The notes under the pieces are model-generated. The model did no database searches and had not been told where the DNA came from. It saw only the letters and a list, made by a program, of their open reading frames with translations. Both the position numbers and the translations under genes were made by a program. 64,000 nucleotides of DNA from CAVSRC01 sp963785065 (GTDB taxonomy: Bacteria; Pseudomonadota; Alphaproteobacteria; Rhizobiales; Kaistiaceae): contig CAWATX010000002.1 in assembly GCA_963785065.1 (NCBI GenBank), positions 682,001 through 746,000 of the forward strand, read 5' to 3'. Shown piece after piece: positions 1-7,637 of this stretch (position 1 is the stretch's first letter; each line of letters begins with the position of its first letter).

Positions 1-32
1 CAGCAAACAATCGCAAAAGAAGGAAGTTGGCG

Positions 33-932
33 ATGATCATCGTCACCGGAGGCAGCGGCAAATTGGGGCGCGTCGTGGTGCGCTATCTGATGGACAACGG
101 CCATGACGTGACCTCCATCGACATGGTGCCGCCGCCCGACAGGCAAAACCCGCCATTGCCCACCGACGTGCGCTTCGCGCGCGCCGATATCACCAATTTC
201 GGCGAAGCGGTGGCAGCGCTTTCAGCGATCGACGAGCGCGTCTCCAAGGTCACCGGCGTCGTCCATCTGGCCGCGATTCCCGCGCCGGGCCGCGCCAGCA
301 ACCACGTCACCTTCGCCACCAACATGCTGTCCACCTACAACATCTTCGAGGCGGCGCGTCAGCTCGGCATCCGCAACGTGGTGTGGGCGTCGAGCGAGAC
401 GGTCTACGGCATCCCCTATGCGCGCGGCGTCGCCTATGCGCCGGTCGACGAGGAAGTCGAGCGGCCGGAGAGCGCCTATTCGCTGTCCAAGCTGCTCAGC
501 GAGAAGATGGCCGAGCAATTCTGCCGCTGGGACCCGGAAATGAAGATGATCGGCCTGCGCTTCTCCAACGTGATGGAGCCGCAGGATTATGCGCGCTTCC
601 CCGATTTCGACGCCGATCCGAGGAGCCGCCACTGGAACCTGTGGACCTATATCGACGCCCGCGACGGCGCCCAGGCGGTCGATCTGGCGCTCAAGGCCAA
701 GCTCAGGGGCGCCCATGTCTTCGGCATCGCCAATGCCGATTCGGTGATGAGCCGGCCGAACGACGCCCTGCTCGACGAGGTCTTCCCTGGAACGACGCGC
801 AAGCGGCCGATCACCGCCAACGAATCGCTGATCTCCATCGACAAGGCGCGCGCGGTCCTCGGCTACGAGCCGAAATATCCCTGGCGCGAGCAGGTCGAGA
901 AGGCCAAGGCGCTGCTCGAGGCGAAGGGGTAG
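33..932 (+). CDS. NAD-dependent epimerase/dehydratase, extended SDR
   Basis: A 299-residue extended short-chain dehydrogenase, probably acting on a nucleotide sugar or sugar acid. The N-terminus has the Rossmann glycine motif TGGSGKLG. The catalytic serine lies in SSETVYG and the catalytic Tyr/Lys pair in YSLSK. I start it at the ATG at 33 because AGGAAG sits six bases upstream; the in-frame TTG at 27 has no such spacing. Length and motifs fit the NAD-epimerase family, but the substrate cannot be read from the sequence. Its 5' neighbour is outside the window, and it is followed by a 400-bp repeat-rich spacer. Confidence 0.85.
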   Translation: MIIVTGGSGKLGRVVVRYLMDNGHDVTSIDMVPPPDRQNPPLPTDVRFARADITNFGEAVAALSAIDERVSKVTGVVHLAAIPAPGRASNHVTFATNMLSTYNIFEAARQLGIRNVVWASSETVYGIPYARGVAYAPVDEEVERPESAYSLSKLLSEKMAEQFCRWDPEMKMIGLRFSNVMEPQDYARFPDFDADPRSRHWNLWTYIDARDGAQAVDLALKAKLRGAHVFGIANADSVMSRPNDALLDEVFPGTTRKRPITANESLISIDKARAVLGYEPKYPWREQVEKAKALLEAKG

Positions 933-961
933 CGGCAACCGCAGAGCATGTGAGGGAGTCC

Positions 962-1224
962 CCCTCCCCCCTTGTGGGGGAGGGCTTTCGGCCTTGGCCT
1001 CGCGGGGTGCGGAATGCACCCGAGAAGCTTAGGCCGGAAGGGAGAGGGGTACCGGCACCACGCTGATTTCGGACCGAGTGGCGCGAACGCTCGGGGCGAG
1101 TTTTCGCGGACGCGGCCCGCGCCATCACCCGCGTGCCTTCCCTCATGCGTACACCCCTCACCCTGTTTCTCTAGGCTCGCTCCGCTTCGCCAAGAGAAAC
1201 AGCCCTCTCCCACAAGGGGAGAGG
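962..1224. repeat. Cluster of intergenic inverted repeats
   Basis: The 402-bp stretch 933-1334 holds no credible gene. It contains CCCTCCCCC at 962-970 facing GGGGGAGGG at 976-984, a 10-bp inverted repeat CTGTTTCTCT at 1163-1172 facing 1193-1202, and CCTCTCC at 1204-1210 facing GGGGAGAGG at 1216-1224. The outer elements mirror each other, so the whole block could fold as a long cruciform. This resembles the palindromic mosaic elements scattered through rhizobial genomes; a genome search would be needed to show copy number. Confidence 0.6.
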
Positions 1225-1285
1225 AGGAGACTGGGGCGGCGGCGGCGCAAGAGGAGCGGCCGGTAGCCGGCCTCGAAGGATGGGG

Positions 1286-1333
1286 CCTCATGGTTCGAGG
1301 CGCGCGTCCCGCGCGCACGTTCGAACCATGAGG
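1286..1333. repeat. 48-bp palindrome next to the pyrE stop codon
   Basis: CCTCATGGTTCGA at 1286-1298 is the exact reverse complement of 1321-1333, and the GC-rich interior can extend the stem. It ends one base before the pyrE stop codon complement (1335-1337). A transcript of pyrC-pyrE would form a strong hairpin here, so it may serve as a terminator or 3' stabiliser. It also looks like a dispersed repeat. Confidence 0.6.
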
Positions 1334-1334
1334 A

Positions 1335-2015
1335 TCACGGCACGATGCCGCCGTGGGCCTTGGACCATTCCGCCGGGCCGTGCAGGAACTTTTCGACCTC
1401 GTCTAGGGTGGCTTCGTCGAAGGTCTCCTCGGCGCGGGCGATCTTCAGCACATCCCACCACGTGGCGAGGTAGTGCAGGGTAATGCCGGCAACGCCGAGA
1501 GCGGCACGCGTGTTCGGGAAGATGTCGTAGAAGAAGACGACGAAGGCGTGGTCCACCTGCATGCCCGCCTGGCGCATGCCTTCGACGAATTTCAGCTTGC
1601 TGCCGCCGTCGGTAGCGAGGTCCTCGACCAGCAGCGTGCGCGCGCCCTCGCGGAAGTCGCCTTCGATGAGGGCATTGCGCCCAAAACCTTTCGGCTTCTT
1701 GCGGACATACTGCATGGGGCACGCCATACGCTCGGCGATCCAGGCGGCGAAAGGGATGCCCGCCGTCTCGCCGCCGGCGACCGCGTCGATGGCGGCAAAG
1801 CCGATCTCGCGGAAGATCGTCGCCGTGGCGAAATCCATCAGCGTCGAACGCACATGCGGGAAGGAGATGAGCTTGCGGCAGTCGGTATAGACCGGGCTCG
1901 CCAGGCCGGAGGTGAACTTGTAGGGCTCGTCGGCGCGGAAATGCACCGCCTTCACCTCGAGCAGCATGCGCGCGGTCAGCTCCGCGATCGTCGCCTTGTC
2001 CGTGAAGCTCGTCAT
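1335..2015 (-). CDS. pyrE: Orotate phosphoribosyltransferase
   Basis: A 226-residue cytosolic enzyme that joins orotate to PRPP to make OMP, the fifth step of de novo UMP synthesis. The PRPP-binding signature LLVEDLATDGGSK lies in the middle of the protein, and the FTSG segment near the N-terminus is typical of the family. Its ATG overlaps the pyrC stop by four bases (2012-2015), which suggests translational coupling. With pyrC and the divergent pyrF it forms a pyrimidine cluster. A long palindrome directly follows the stop. Confidence 0.95.
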   Translation of the reverse strand: MTSFTDKATIAELTARMLLEVKAVHFRADEPYKFTSGLASPVYTDCRKLISFPHVRSTLMDFATATIFREIGFAAIDAVAGGETAGIPFAAWIAERMACPMQYVRKKPKGFGRNALIEGDFREGARTLLVEDLATDGGSKLKFVEGMRQAGMQVDHAFVVFFYDIFPNTRAALGVAGITLHYLATWWDVLKIARAEETFDEATLDEVEKFLHGPAEWSKAHGGIVP

Positions 2016-3073
2016 GTCGTCTCCCGCAACCCGTCTGTCACCGCCCAGCCGATCGGCACCGGCGGCTGGAATACGCGAACCTGCTCTGGCGCACTGCCTT
2101 CGACGGCGACGAGGCCGGAATCAGCCGGCTTCATGCGTTCCAAAGTCACGCGGTCGTCATTCGGCGGCACCTGATAGAAGGCGGCGCCGTTGAGCGAGGC
2201 GAAGGCTTCGAGCCGGTCGAGCGCTTGCGCGGTGTCGAAGACCTGGGCCAGCGCCGGCAGCGCCACTGGCGCCGAGAAGATACCGGCGGCGCCGCAGGCG
2301 CATTCCTTGGCCGCGACCGGATGGGGCGCCGAATCGGTGCCGAGGAAGAAGCGGCGGTCGCCCAAAGTCGCCGCCTTGACCAGCGCCGCCCGGTCGGCGG
2401 CGCGCTTGGCAATCGGCAGGCAATAGAAATGCGGCTTGATGCCGCCGACGAGGATCGCGTTGCGGTCGATCATCAGGTGGTGCGGCGTGATGGTGGCGGC
2501 GAGATCGGCCTCGGCCGCGAGCACGAAGTCGACGGCCGCCTGGGTCGTGGCGTGCTCCAGGACGATGCGCAAGCCGGCCAAGCGGGCGCGCAGCGGCGCC
2601 AGCACCCGCTCGATGAACACCGCCTCGCGGTCGAAGATATCGATGGCCGGGTCGGTCACCTCGCCATGGACGAGGAGCGGAACGTCGGCCGCCTGCATGG
2701 CTTCGAGCACGCGAGTCACCCTGGCGATGTCGGTGACGCCGCTGTCGGAATTGGTGGTGGCGCCGGCAGGATAGAGCTTGACCGCGGCGAGCTCGCCCGA
2801 AGCTGCGCCTGAAGCGATGACGGCCGGGTCGGTGTCGTCGGTGAGATAGAGGGTCATCAGCGGCCGGAAGCGGTGGCCGGCGGGCAGCGCCGCCATGATG
2901 CGGCTGCGATAGGCGCGGAGATCGGCGAGCGTCCTGACCGGCGGCACCAGGTTGGGCATGATGATGGCGCGACCGAAGACGGCAGCGCTGGCGGGCAGCG
3001 TCGCCTTCAGCATCGCCCCGTCGCGGACATGCAGGTGCCAGTCGTCCGGCCGTGTGATCTCGATTCGGTCCAT
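2012..3073 (-). CDS. pyrC: Dihydroorotase, class II
   Basis: A 353-residue amidohydrolase converting carbamoyl aspartate to dihydroorotate. The metal-binding HLHVRDG lies at residues 13-19, the segment KLYPAGATTNSD holds the lysine that is carbamylated in this family, and a late Asp lies in LGTDSAPH. An upstream in-frame ATG exists at 3178, but the homologous protein clearly begins at MDRIEITRPDDW, so I use 3073. The gene is divergent from pyrF, with a 94-bp shared promoter region, and coupled to pyrE downstream. The length fits the E. coli PyrC type. Confidence 0.95.
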   Translation of the reverse strand: MDRIEITRPDDWHLHVRDGAMLKATLPASAAVFGRAIIMPNLVPPVRTLADLRAYRSRIMAALPAGHRFRPLMTLYLTDDTDPAVIASGAASGELAAVKLYPAGATTNSDSGVTDIARVTRVLEAMQAADVPLLVHGEVTDPAIDIFDREAVFIERVLAPLRARLAGLRIVLEHATTQAAVDFVLAAEADLAATITPHHLMIDRNAILVGGIKPHFYCLPIAKRAADRAALVKAATLGDRRFFLGTDSAPHPVAAKECACGAAGIFSAPVALPALAQVFDTAQALDRLEAFASLNGAAFYQVPPNDDRVTLERMKPADSGLVAVEGSAPEQVRVFQPPVPIGWAVTDGLRETT

Positions 3074-3167
3074 CAGGGGGCAGATACACACCAGCCGGCC
3101 GCCGGCCGCAACCGCAATTGATCCTGGGCGGGCGATGTGCAACATGCCCTGAACGAGGGAATCGGCC

Positions 3168-4127
3168 ATGGACGCCACCGAACTGGCCGCCGGCAGCGGC
3201 GCACCGGGACTTCAGGCGGGCTTCCATTTCGCCGACGCGGTGATTGCCCGCAGCCGCGCGCTCGGCCACTGCTTCTGCCTCGGCCTCGACCCGCATATCG
3301 CCATGATCCCGGCGGCCTTCCGCCGCGGCGCCATGGATGCGCGCGATCCCGAGACGGTGGCGGCGATCGAGGATTTCCTCATGGCCGTGGTCGATATCGC
3401 GGCGCCGCAGGTGGCCGCCTTCAAGCCGCAGAGCGCCATGTATGAGCGCCTCGGCGCCGCCGGCATCGCCATGCTCGAGCGCGTCGTCGCCCATGCCCAC
3501 GATCTTGGCGCCATCGTCGTGCTCGACGCCAAGCGCGGCGACATCGGCTCGACGGCGGACGCCTATGCCGAGGCCTATCTCGCGCCCGACAGTCCCAATC
3601 CGGTCGAGTGCATGACGGTCAATCCCTATATGGGCGTCGATACGCTGGAGCCTTACCTGAAGCTGTGCCGTGAACACGGCCGCGGCATCCTGGTGCTCGC
3701 CAAGACCAGCAATCCCGGCTCCGGCGATTTCCAGAACCTGAAGATCGGCAACAGCACGCTCTATGGCAGCGTCGCGCTGGCGCTCGCCTCCATCGCCGAG
3801 ACGCTCAAAGGGCCCGAGACCGGCTGGTCGTCGCTGGGCGTGGTGGTCGGCGCCACCTATCCGCAGGAGGCGGTCGACATCCGCACGCTGCTGCCCAATG
3901 CGCTGTTCCTCATCCCCGGTTTCGGATTTCAGGGCGGCGACCCCAGGCAGTTCGTCGCGGCCCTTCGGCCGGGGCCCGCCGGCCGCGAAGGCGGGCTGAT
4001 CTCCTCCTCGCGCGCCACGCTGTTTCCGCCGGAGGCGGCCACGGGCGATTTCGATGCCTGGAAGACGACCTTCAGCGAGACGCTTTCCCGCCACATCGCC
4101 ACCGTCGCCGGCAGCCTGAAAGGCTGA
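3168..4127 (+). CDS. pyrF: Orotidine 5'-phosphate decarboxylase, type 2
   Basis: A 319-residue TIM-barrel enzyme that decarboxylates OMP to UMP, the last step of the pathway. The catalytic Lys/Asp signature is DAKRGDIGSTA. The extended N-terminal segment and the NPYMGVDTLEPYL region are typical of the longer type 2 enzymes rather than the 230-residue E. coli type. It starts 94 bp from the divergent pyrC start and is followed four bases later by a GNAT gene, probably co-transcribed. Confidence 0.93.
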   Translation: MDATELAAGSGAPGLQAGFHFADAVIARSRALGHCFCLGLDPHIAMIPAAFRRGAMDARDPETVAAIEDFLMAVVDIAAPQVAAFKPQSAMYERLGAAGIAMLERVVAHAHDLGAIVVLDAKRGDIGSTADAYAEAYLAPDSPNPVECMTVNPYMGVDTLEPYLKLCREHGRGILVLAKTSNPGSGDFQNLKIGNSTLYGSVALALASIAETLKGPETGWSSLGVVVGATYPQEAVDIRTLLPNALFLIPGFGFQGGDPRQFVAALRPGPAGREGGLISSSRATLFPPEAATGDFDAWKTTFSETLSRHIATVAGSLKG

Positions 4128-4131
4128 GGCG

Positions 4132-4986
4132 ATGCGTGGGCTCGCCATCCGCCCGATGCGCCGCGCCGATCTCGACATCGCGATCGACTGGGCAGCGGCC
4201 GAGGGCTGGAACCCCGGCCTCGACGACGCCGCGCCGTTCTTCGCCGCCGACCCCGACGGCTACCTGATGGGCTTCATCGACGAGCAGCCGGTCGCCTGCA
4301 TCTCGGTGGTCGCCTATGGCGACGCCTACGGCTTTCTCGGCCTCTACATCTGCCGGCCGGAATTCCGCGGCAAGGGCCACGGCTGGGCCCTTTGGCAGGC
4401 GGGCATGGCGCGCCTCGGCACGCGCACCATCGGCCTCGACGGTGTGATCGCGCAGCAGGCGAACTACGCCAAGTCGGGCTTCGTGCTCGCCCACCGCAAC
4501 GTCCGCTACGGCGGCACCGCCGGCGCCCACGAGGTCGCCGACATGCGCATCGTCGAACTCGTGCCGAGCCGGCCGATGGGGCTCGCCGGCTCGATCGTCG
4601 CCTATGACCGCGCGCTGCAGGCAGGGCCGCGCGAGACCTTTCTGCGCAGCTGGTTCATGCCGCCGGGACGGCGGACGCTGGCCTTCGTCGAGGCCAATTC
4701 GATCTGCGGCTATGGCTGCGTGCGGCAGTGCCGTGCGGGCTACAAGATCGGCCCCCTCTTCGCAGACACGCCGGACATTGCCGAACGGCTCTTCGCCGGC
4801 CTCACCGGGCGCCTGCATGGCGCTCAAATCTATCTCGATGTGCCCGAGCCCAATGCCGAGGCGGTCGCCCTGGCCAGGCGGCACGGACTGGAGCCCGTCT
4901 TCGAGACGGCGCGGATGTATCGCGGCCCCGCGCCGGCGCTGCCGCTGGTGCGCATCTTCGGCATCACGACGTTCGAGTTGGGGTGA
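4132..4986 (+). CDS. GNAT family N-acetyltransferase
   Basis: A 284-residue two-part acetyltransferase. The first half is a GNAT fold with the acetyl-CoA segment LYICRPEFRGKGHGWALW around residues 85-100. The second half resembles the YitH/HolE-type C-terminal GNAT-like domain, ending with RMYRGPAPALPL. The start is four bases after the pyrF stop, so the two are probably one operon, although no pyrimidine-related role is implied. The substrate is unknown. Confidence 0.82.
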   Translation: MRGLAIRPMRRADLDIAIDWAAAEGWNPGLDDAAPFFAADPDGYLMGFIDEQPVACISVVAYGDAYGFLGLYICRPEFRGKGHGWALWQAGMARLGTRTIGLDGVIAQQANYAKSGFVLAHRNVRYGGTAGAHEVADMRIVELVPSRPMGLAGSIVAYDRALQAGPRETFLRSWFMPPGRRTLAFVEANSICGYGCVRQCRAGYKIGPLFADTPDIAERLFAGLTGRLHGAQIYLDVPEPNAEAVALARRHGLEPVFETARMYRGPAPALPLVRIFGITTFELG

Positions 4987-5001
4987 GGCCACCTGTACCG
5001 C

Positions 5002-5103
5002 CCATCCTTCGAGGGCTGCCTTCGGCAGCCGCCTCAGGATGAGGACGGTGGAGAGGCAGCCCTCATCCTGAGGTGCGAGCGGAGCGAGCCTCGAAGGACG
5101 AGG
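5002..5103. repeat. Dispersed palindromic repeat overlapping an RNA methyltransferase gene
   Basis: Two arms with CCTCAGGATGAGG and CCTCATCCTGAGG flank a short spacer, followed by a segment reading AGCGGAGCGAGCCTCGAAGG. A partner CATCCTTCGAG lies at 5022-5032 or just upstream. This is the type of repeat found in many copies between rhizobial genes. Its right arm contains the stop codon and last codons of the minus-strand methyltransferase. Confidence 0.6.
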
Positions 5104-5908
5104 GCGTGCCGAACGCCAGATGGTGGAGCACGATGCCGCTGGCGGTGGCGACGTTGAGCGAATCCATGCCGCCCGCCATGGGAATGCGCACCGCCGTGGC
5201 ACGATCGATCACGGCCTGCGGCAGGCCCGGCCCTTCAGCGCCGAAGATCGCGGCGAGGCGGTCGGTGCGCTGCACATCGTTGAGCGGGATCTCTCCTGCC
5301 GGCGACAGCGCCAATGTCTGGAAACCGTGTGTCGCGAGCAGGTCGAGCGCCGTTTCGGCCGTGTCGACACGGGCGAAGGGCAGCGTCAGCGCCGCGCCGA
5401 CCGAGACGCGGATCGCCTTGCGATAGAACGGATCGCAGCAGTCGGCATCGAGGATGACGGCGTCGGCGCCGAAGGCGGCGGCGTTGCGGCAGACGCCGCC
5501 CATATTGTCGTGATTGGCGATGGCCGACAGCACCACCACCAGCGCGCGGGGAGCGAGGCTGGAAAGCAGTGACTCGGCGGAGGGCAACGGCGCGCGCTCG
5601 CCGATGGCGAGGATGCCGCGATGGATGTTGAAGCCGGCGACCGCATCGATGACCGGCTGCGCCGCCGCATAGACCGGCATGCCGGCCGGCACCTCTGCGA
5701 GCAGGTCGTCGAGGCCCGCCACGCGCTTCTCGGCGATGAGCAGCGACAATGGCCGATGGCGCGCCCGCCCGCCGAAGAGCACGTTGAGCACCACCGCGCC
5801 CTCGGCCACGAACAGGCCCTTGCGCCCCACGAGGTCGCGCTCACGGATGTCGCGATAGGCGGCAACCCGCGGATCGTCGGGATCGTCGATGGCGATGATT
5901 TCGGTCAC
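5063..5908 (-). CDS. SpoU/TrmH family RNA 2'-O-methyltransferase
   Basis: A 281-residue SPOUT methyltransferase, predicted to use SAM to methylate a ribose 2'-OH in tRNA or rRNA. The N-terminal part is the L30e-like substrate-binding domain. The C-terminal knot shows motif 1 NHDNMGGVCRNAAAFGA, motif 2 IFGAEGPGL and motif 3 IPMAGGMDSLNVATA. The target nucleotide is not predictable. The last dozen residues (FEARSARTSG) and the stop codon are read from an intergenic repeat, so the native C-terminus probably ended slightly differently. Confidence 0.88.
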   Translation of the reverse strand: MTEIIAIDDPDDPRVAAYRDIRERDLVGRKGLFVAEGAVVLNVLFGGRARHRPLSLLIAEKRVAGLDDLLAEVPAGMPVYAAAQPVIDAVAGFNIHRGILAIGERAPLPSAESLLSSLAPRALVVVLSAIANHDNMGGVCRNAAAFGADAVILDADCCDPFYRKAIRVSVGAALTLPFARVDTAETALDLLATHGFQTLALSPAGEIPLNDVQRTDRLAAIFGAEGPGLPQAVIDRATAVRIPMAGGMDSLNVATASGIVLHHLAFGTPSSFEARSARTSG

Positions 5909-5962
5909 GGCCCTGCCCTGCCCGCCAGTGTGCGGGCCGGCACAAGCCTAGCAGGGAGACGG

Positions 5963-6493
5963 CTAGCGCGCGAAACGCGGCAGCCGGCGCTTCCAGCGCT
6001 CGCTGCGGGCAAGCCCGGTGTCGTCCTTGGCGCGGCGATGGACGCGCACCGCCGGTGCCGGAACCGCCACCACCTCGTGCTGCACCACCGGCTCGCGCAG
6101 GCTGACCGGCAGCGGCTTTGGCTTGGGCATGCGCGGCGCCTTCGACTTGGTGATGCGCGGCCGCCGCTGGCGCGGCGCCTCGGCCTCCTCCTCCTCGACC
6201 GCCGGCTTGGCGGTCAGGTCGGGCAGGATACGATTGGCCGGGCGGGCGGCCGCGGCCGTGCCGAAGACGCGGGCGATATCGGCTTCCACGTCGGCGTGGC
6301 CATTGCCGTGGCCGTTGCCGCCGTTGTGGCCATTATGACCATTGCCCGATTGCGGCTCGAAGAACCGCGCCGCCGGTGTGTCCGGCGGACGATCCGCAGC
6401 TTCTTCAAGAAAACCGAAGAGCGGCTGATGTTCCGAAGAGGATTTGCGGCTTTTCTTGATTTCGACTGTAAAAGGCTTCGCCTGCTGGCGCAT
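5963..6493 (-). CDS. Hypothetical basic protein with Asn-Gly-His repeats
   Basis: A 176-residue protein I cannot assign to a function. I start it at MRQQAKPFTVEIKKSRK (6493) because that N-terminus looks conserved-type and lies at a sensible position; an upstream ATG at 6688 would add a low-complexity stretch. The middle contains a GNGHNGHNGGNGHGNGH tract, followed by an acidic EEEEAEA patch and a long proline/arginine/lysine-rich tail. There is no signal peptide or membrane segment. It is probably largely disordered and may bind nucleic acid or metal; both are guesses. Confidence 0.6.
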   Translation of the reverse strand: MRQQAKPFTVEIKKSRKSSSEHQPLFGFLEEAADRPPDTPAARFFEPQSGNGHNGHNGGNGHGNGHADVEADIARVFGTAAAARPANRILPDLTAKPAVEEEEAEAPRQRRPRITKSKAPRMPKPKPLPVSLREPVVQHEVVAVPAPAVRVHRRAKDDTGLARSERWKRRLPRFAR

Positions 6494-6642
6494 TGCGAAC
6501 TCTCGGTAACGATAGCTGGAAAACGGCCGAATCAGTGCCCCTGAAGCCGGCGCCCCCTGATTTAGGGGCTGAATCGGGCAATGTCGAGGTCTTGGTGCAT
6601 GTGCGCGCATCCGCACAATGTCGCAACCTCCAGAAGGTCCGG

Positions 6643-7056
6643 TCAAAGATCCTCGAAAAGAATATCCTGGGCACCCTCCCACAGACAAAGCTTTCCGAGA
6701 GCCAACAGGTTCTCACGACCTTTGGTGATGGTAAGGAAATGATTACCGGAGAGCTGACCTGCTTTGCTGGCGAACTGAACGCCGCCATAGGCCATCAGGA
6801 TCTCGGTCTCGCTGACGCCGCCGGGATAGAGGATGAACTCGCCGGGCGCCGGATAGCTGGTGTTGTTCTCGAAACCGAGCCCGAAGTCGGTATCGCCGAG
6901 CGGAATCCAGCAGCCCTCGCCACTCCAGCGCACATGGATGATGCGCTCCTTGTAGGGCAGCAGGCTCTTGAACCGGGCGCAGGTCTTGGGCGCCGCTTCT
7001 TCTTCGAAGCGCGCCTCGAAACTGAAGGGGCCCGCCTTGATGCGGATGGTCGACAC
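6643..7056 (-). CDS. DUF3830 family protein (cyclophilin-like fold)
   Basis: A 137-residue cytosolic protein. The sequence from MSTIRIKAGPFSFEARFEEE through HVRWSGEGCWIPLGD and APGEFILYPGGVSETEIL matches the DUF3830 family, small barrel proteins often found near transporters or amidohydrolases and without established function. I chose the GTG at 7056 because the family normally begins at this point; an ATG at 7149 would add 31 residues of unrelated sequence. Confidence 0.75.
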   Translation of the reverse strand: MSTIRIKAGPFSFEARFEEEAAPKTCARFKSLLPYKERIIHVRWSGEGCWIPLGDTDFGLGFENNTSYPAPGEFILYPGGVSETEILMAYGGVQFASKAGQLSGNHFLTITKGRENLLALGKLCLWEGAQDILFEDL

Positions 7057-7193
7057 GATCTCTGGGTTCTCCGGGATGGCGGTCGCGATGTCAGGGCAGC
7101 ATTTAACGGGATTCTTGGCCCGACGGAAGGCTGCGGGCACGGCCCCCAAGGAAACGGCCGTGCCCGCCCGCGCTCATCTTCGCCCCAAACTGA

Positions 7194-7559
7194 TCAGGCC
7201 GCGTTCCTTGCCTGTTTCTCGGCAATGAAGCTGTCGTAGGCCCTAAGCGCCTCGCCGCCGTAGACCATCGACGGCCCACCGCCCATCTGCACGCAGACGC
7301 CGAGGACCTCCAGCACCTCCTCACGGGTCGCGCCAAGATCGGCGACCTTGTGGGCATGGTAGGCGACACAGCCGTCGCAACGCGCCGCCACGCCAAGCGC
7401 CAGCGCGATGAGTTCCTTGTATTTGCGGCTCAGCACCTTGTCGGCATAGGCCCCCTTGCCGAGCGCGGCGAAGCCGGCCATCGCCTCGGGGATGCCCTTG
7501 GTGAGCGCCGCCGAGGATTGCACGACATCGTCCGCGGACTGGACGCAATCCATGCTCAT
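7194..7559 (-). CDS. Carboxymuconolactone decarboxylase family (AhpD-like) protein
   Basis: A 121-residue AhpD-fold protein. The redox motif CDGCVAYH has the CxxC and following His of alkylhydroperoxidase-like members, so a thiol-peroxidase or redox role is more likely than lactone decarboxylation. The start at 7559 is supported by GGAG nine bases upstream. A TTGA-N6-TCAA box at 7621-7634 lies upstream, which suggests control by the FixK encoded at 12.5 kb and expression under low oxygen. Confidence 0.85.
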   Translation of the reverse strand: MSMDCVQSADDVVQSSAALTKGIPEAMAGFAALGKGAYADKVLSRKYKELIALALGVAARCDGCVAYHAHKVADLGATREEVLEVLGVCVQMGGGPSMVYGGEALRAYDSFIAEKQARNAA

Positions 7560-7620
7560 CGCACCTGTCTCCGTTCTTATGCGGTCGACTGCATATTTGG
7601 TGCGAAGCGCCGCCCCCGCC

Positions 7621-7634
7621 TTGACCCTGGTCAA
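7621..7634. promoter_or_regulatory. FixK/FNR-type box upstream of the AhpD-like gene
   Basis: TTGACCCTGGTCAA is a perfect TTGA-N6-TCAA dyad. It is centred about 68 bp upstream of the minus-strand AhpD-like start. It lies between that gene and the end of the HlyD gene, so it can only serve the former. The FixK encoded at 12565-13251 has the ExxSR recognition helix expected for TTGA half-sites. Confidence 0.6.
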
Positions 7635-7637
7635 CCC

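Noticed and set aside
2157..4178. A 673-codon open frame on the minus strand across pyrC and pyrF
   Set aside because: It is antisense to pyrF and in a shifted frame of pyrC, its composition is Arg/Ala/Gly-rich and it has no family motif; it is a by-product of high GC.
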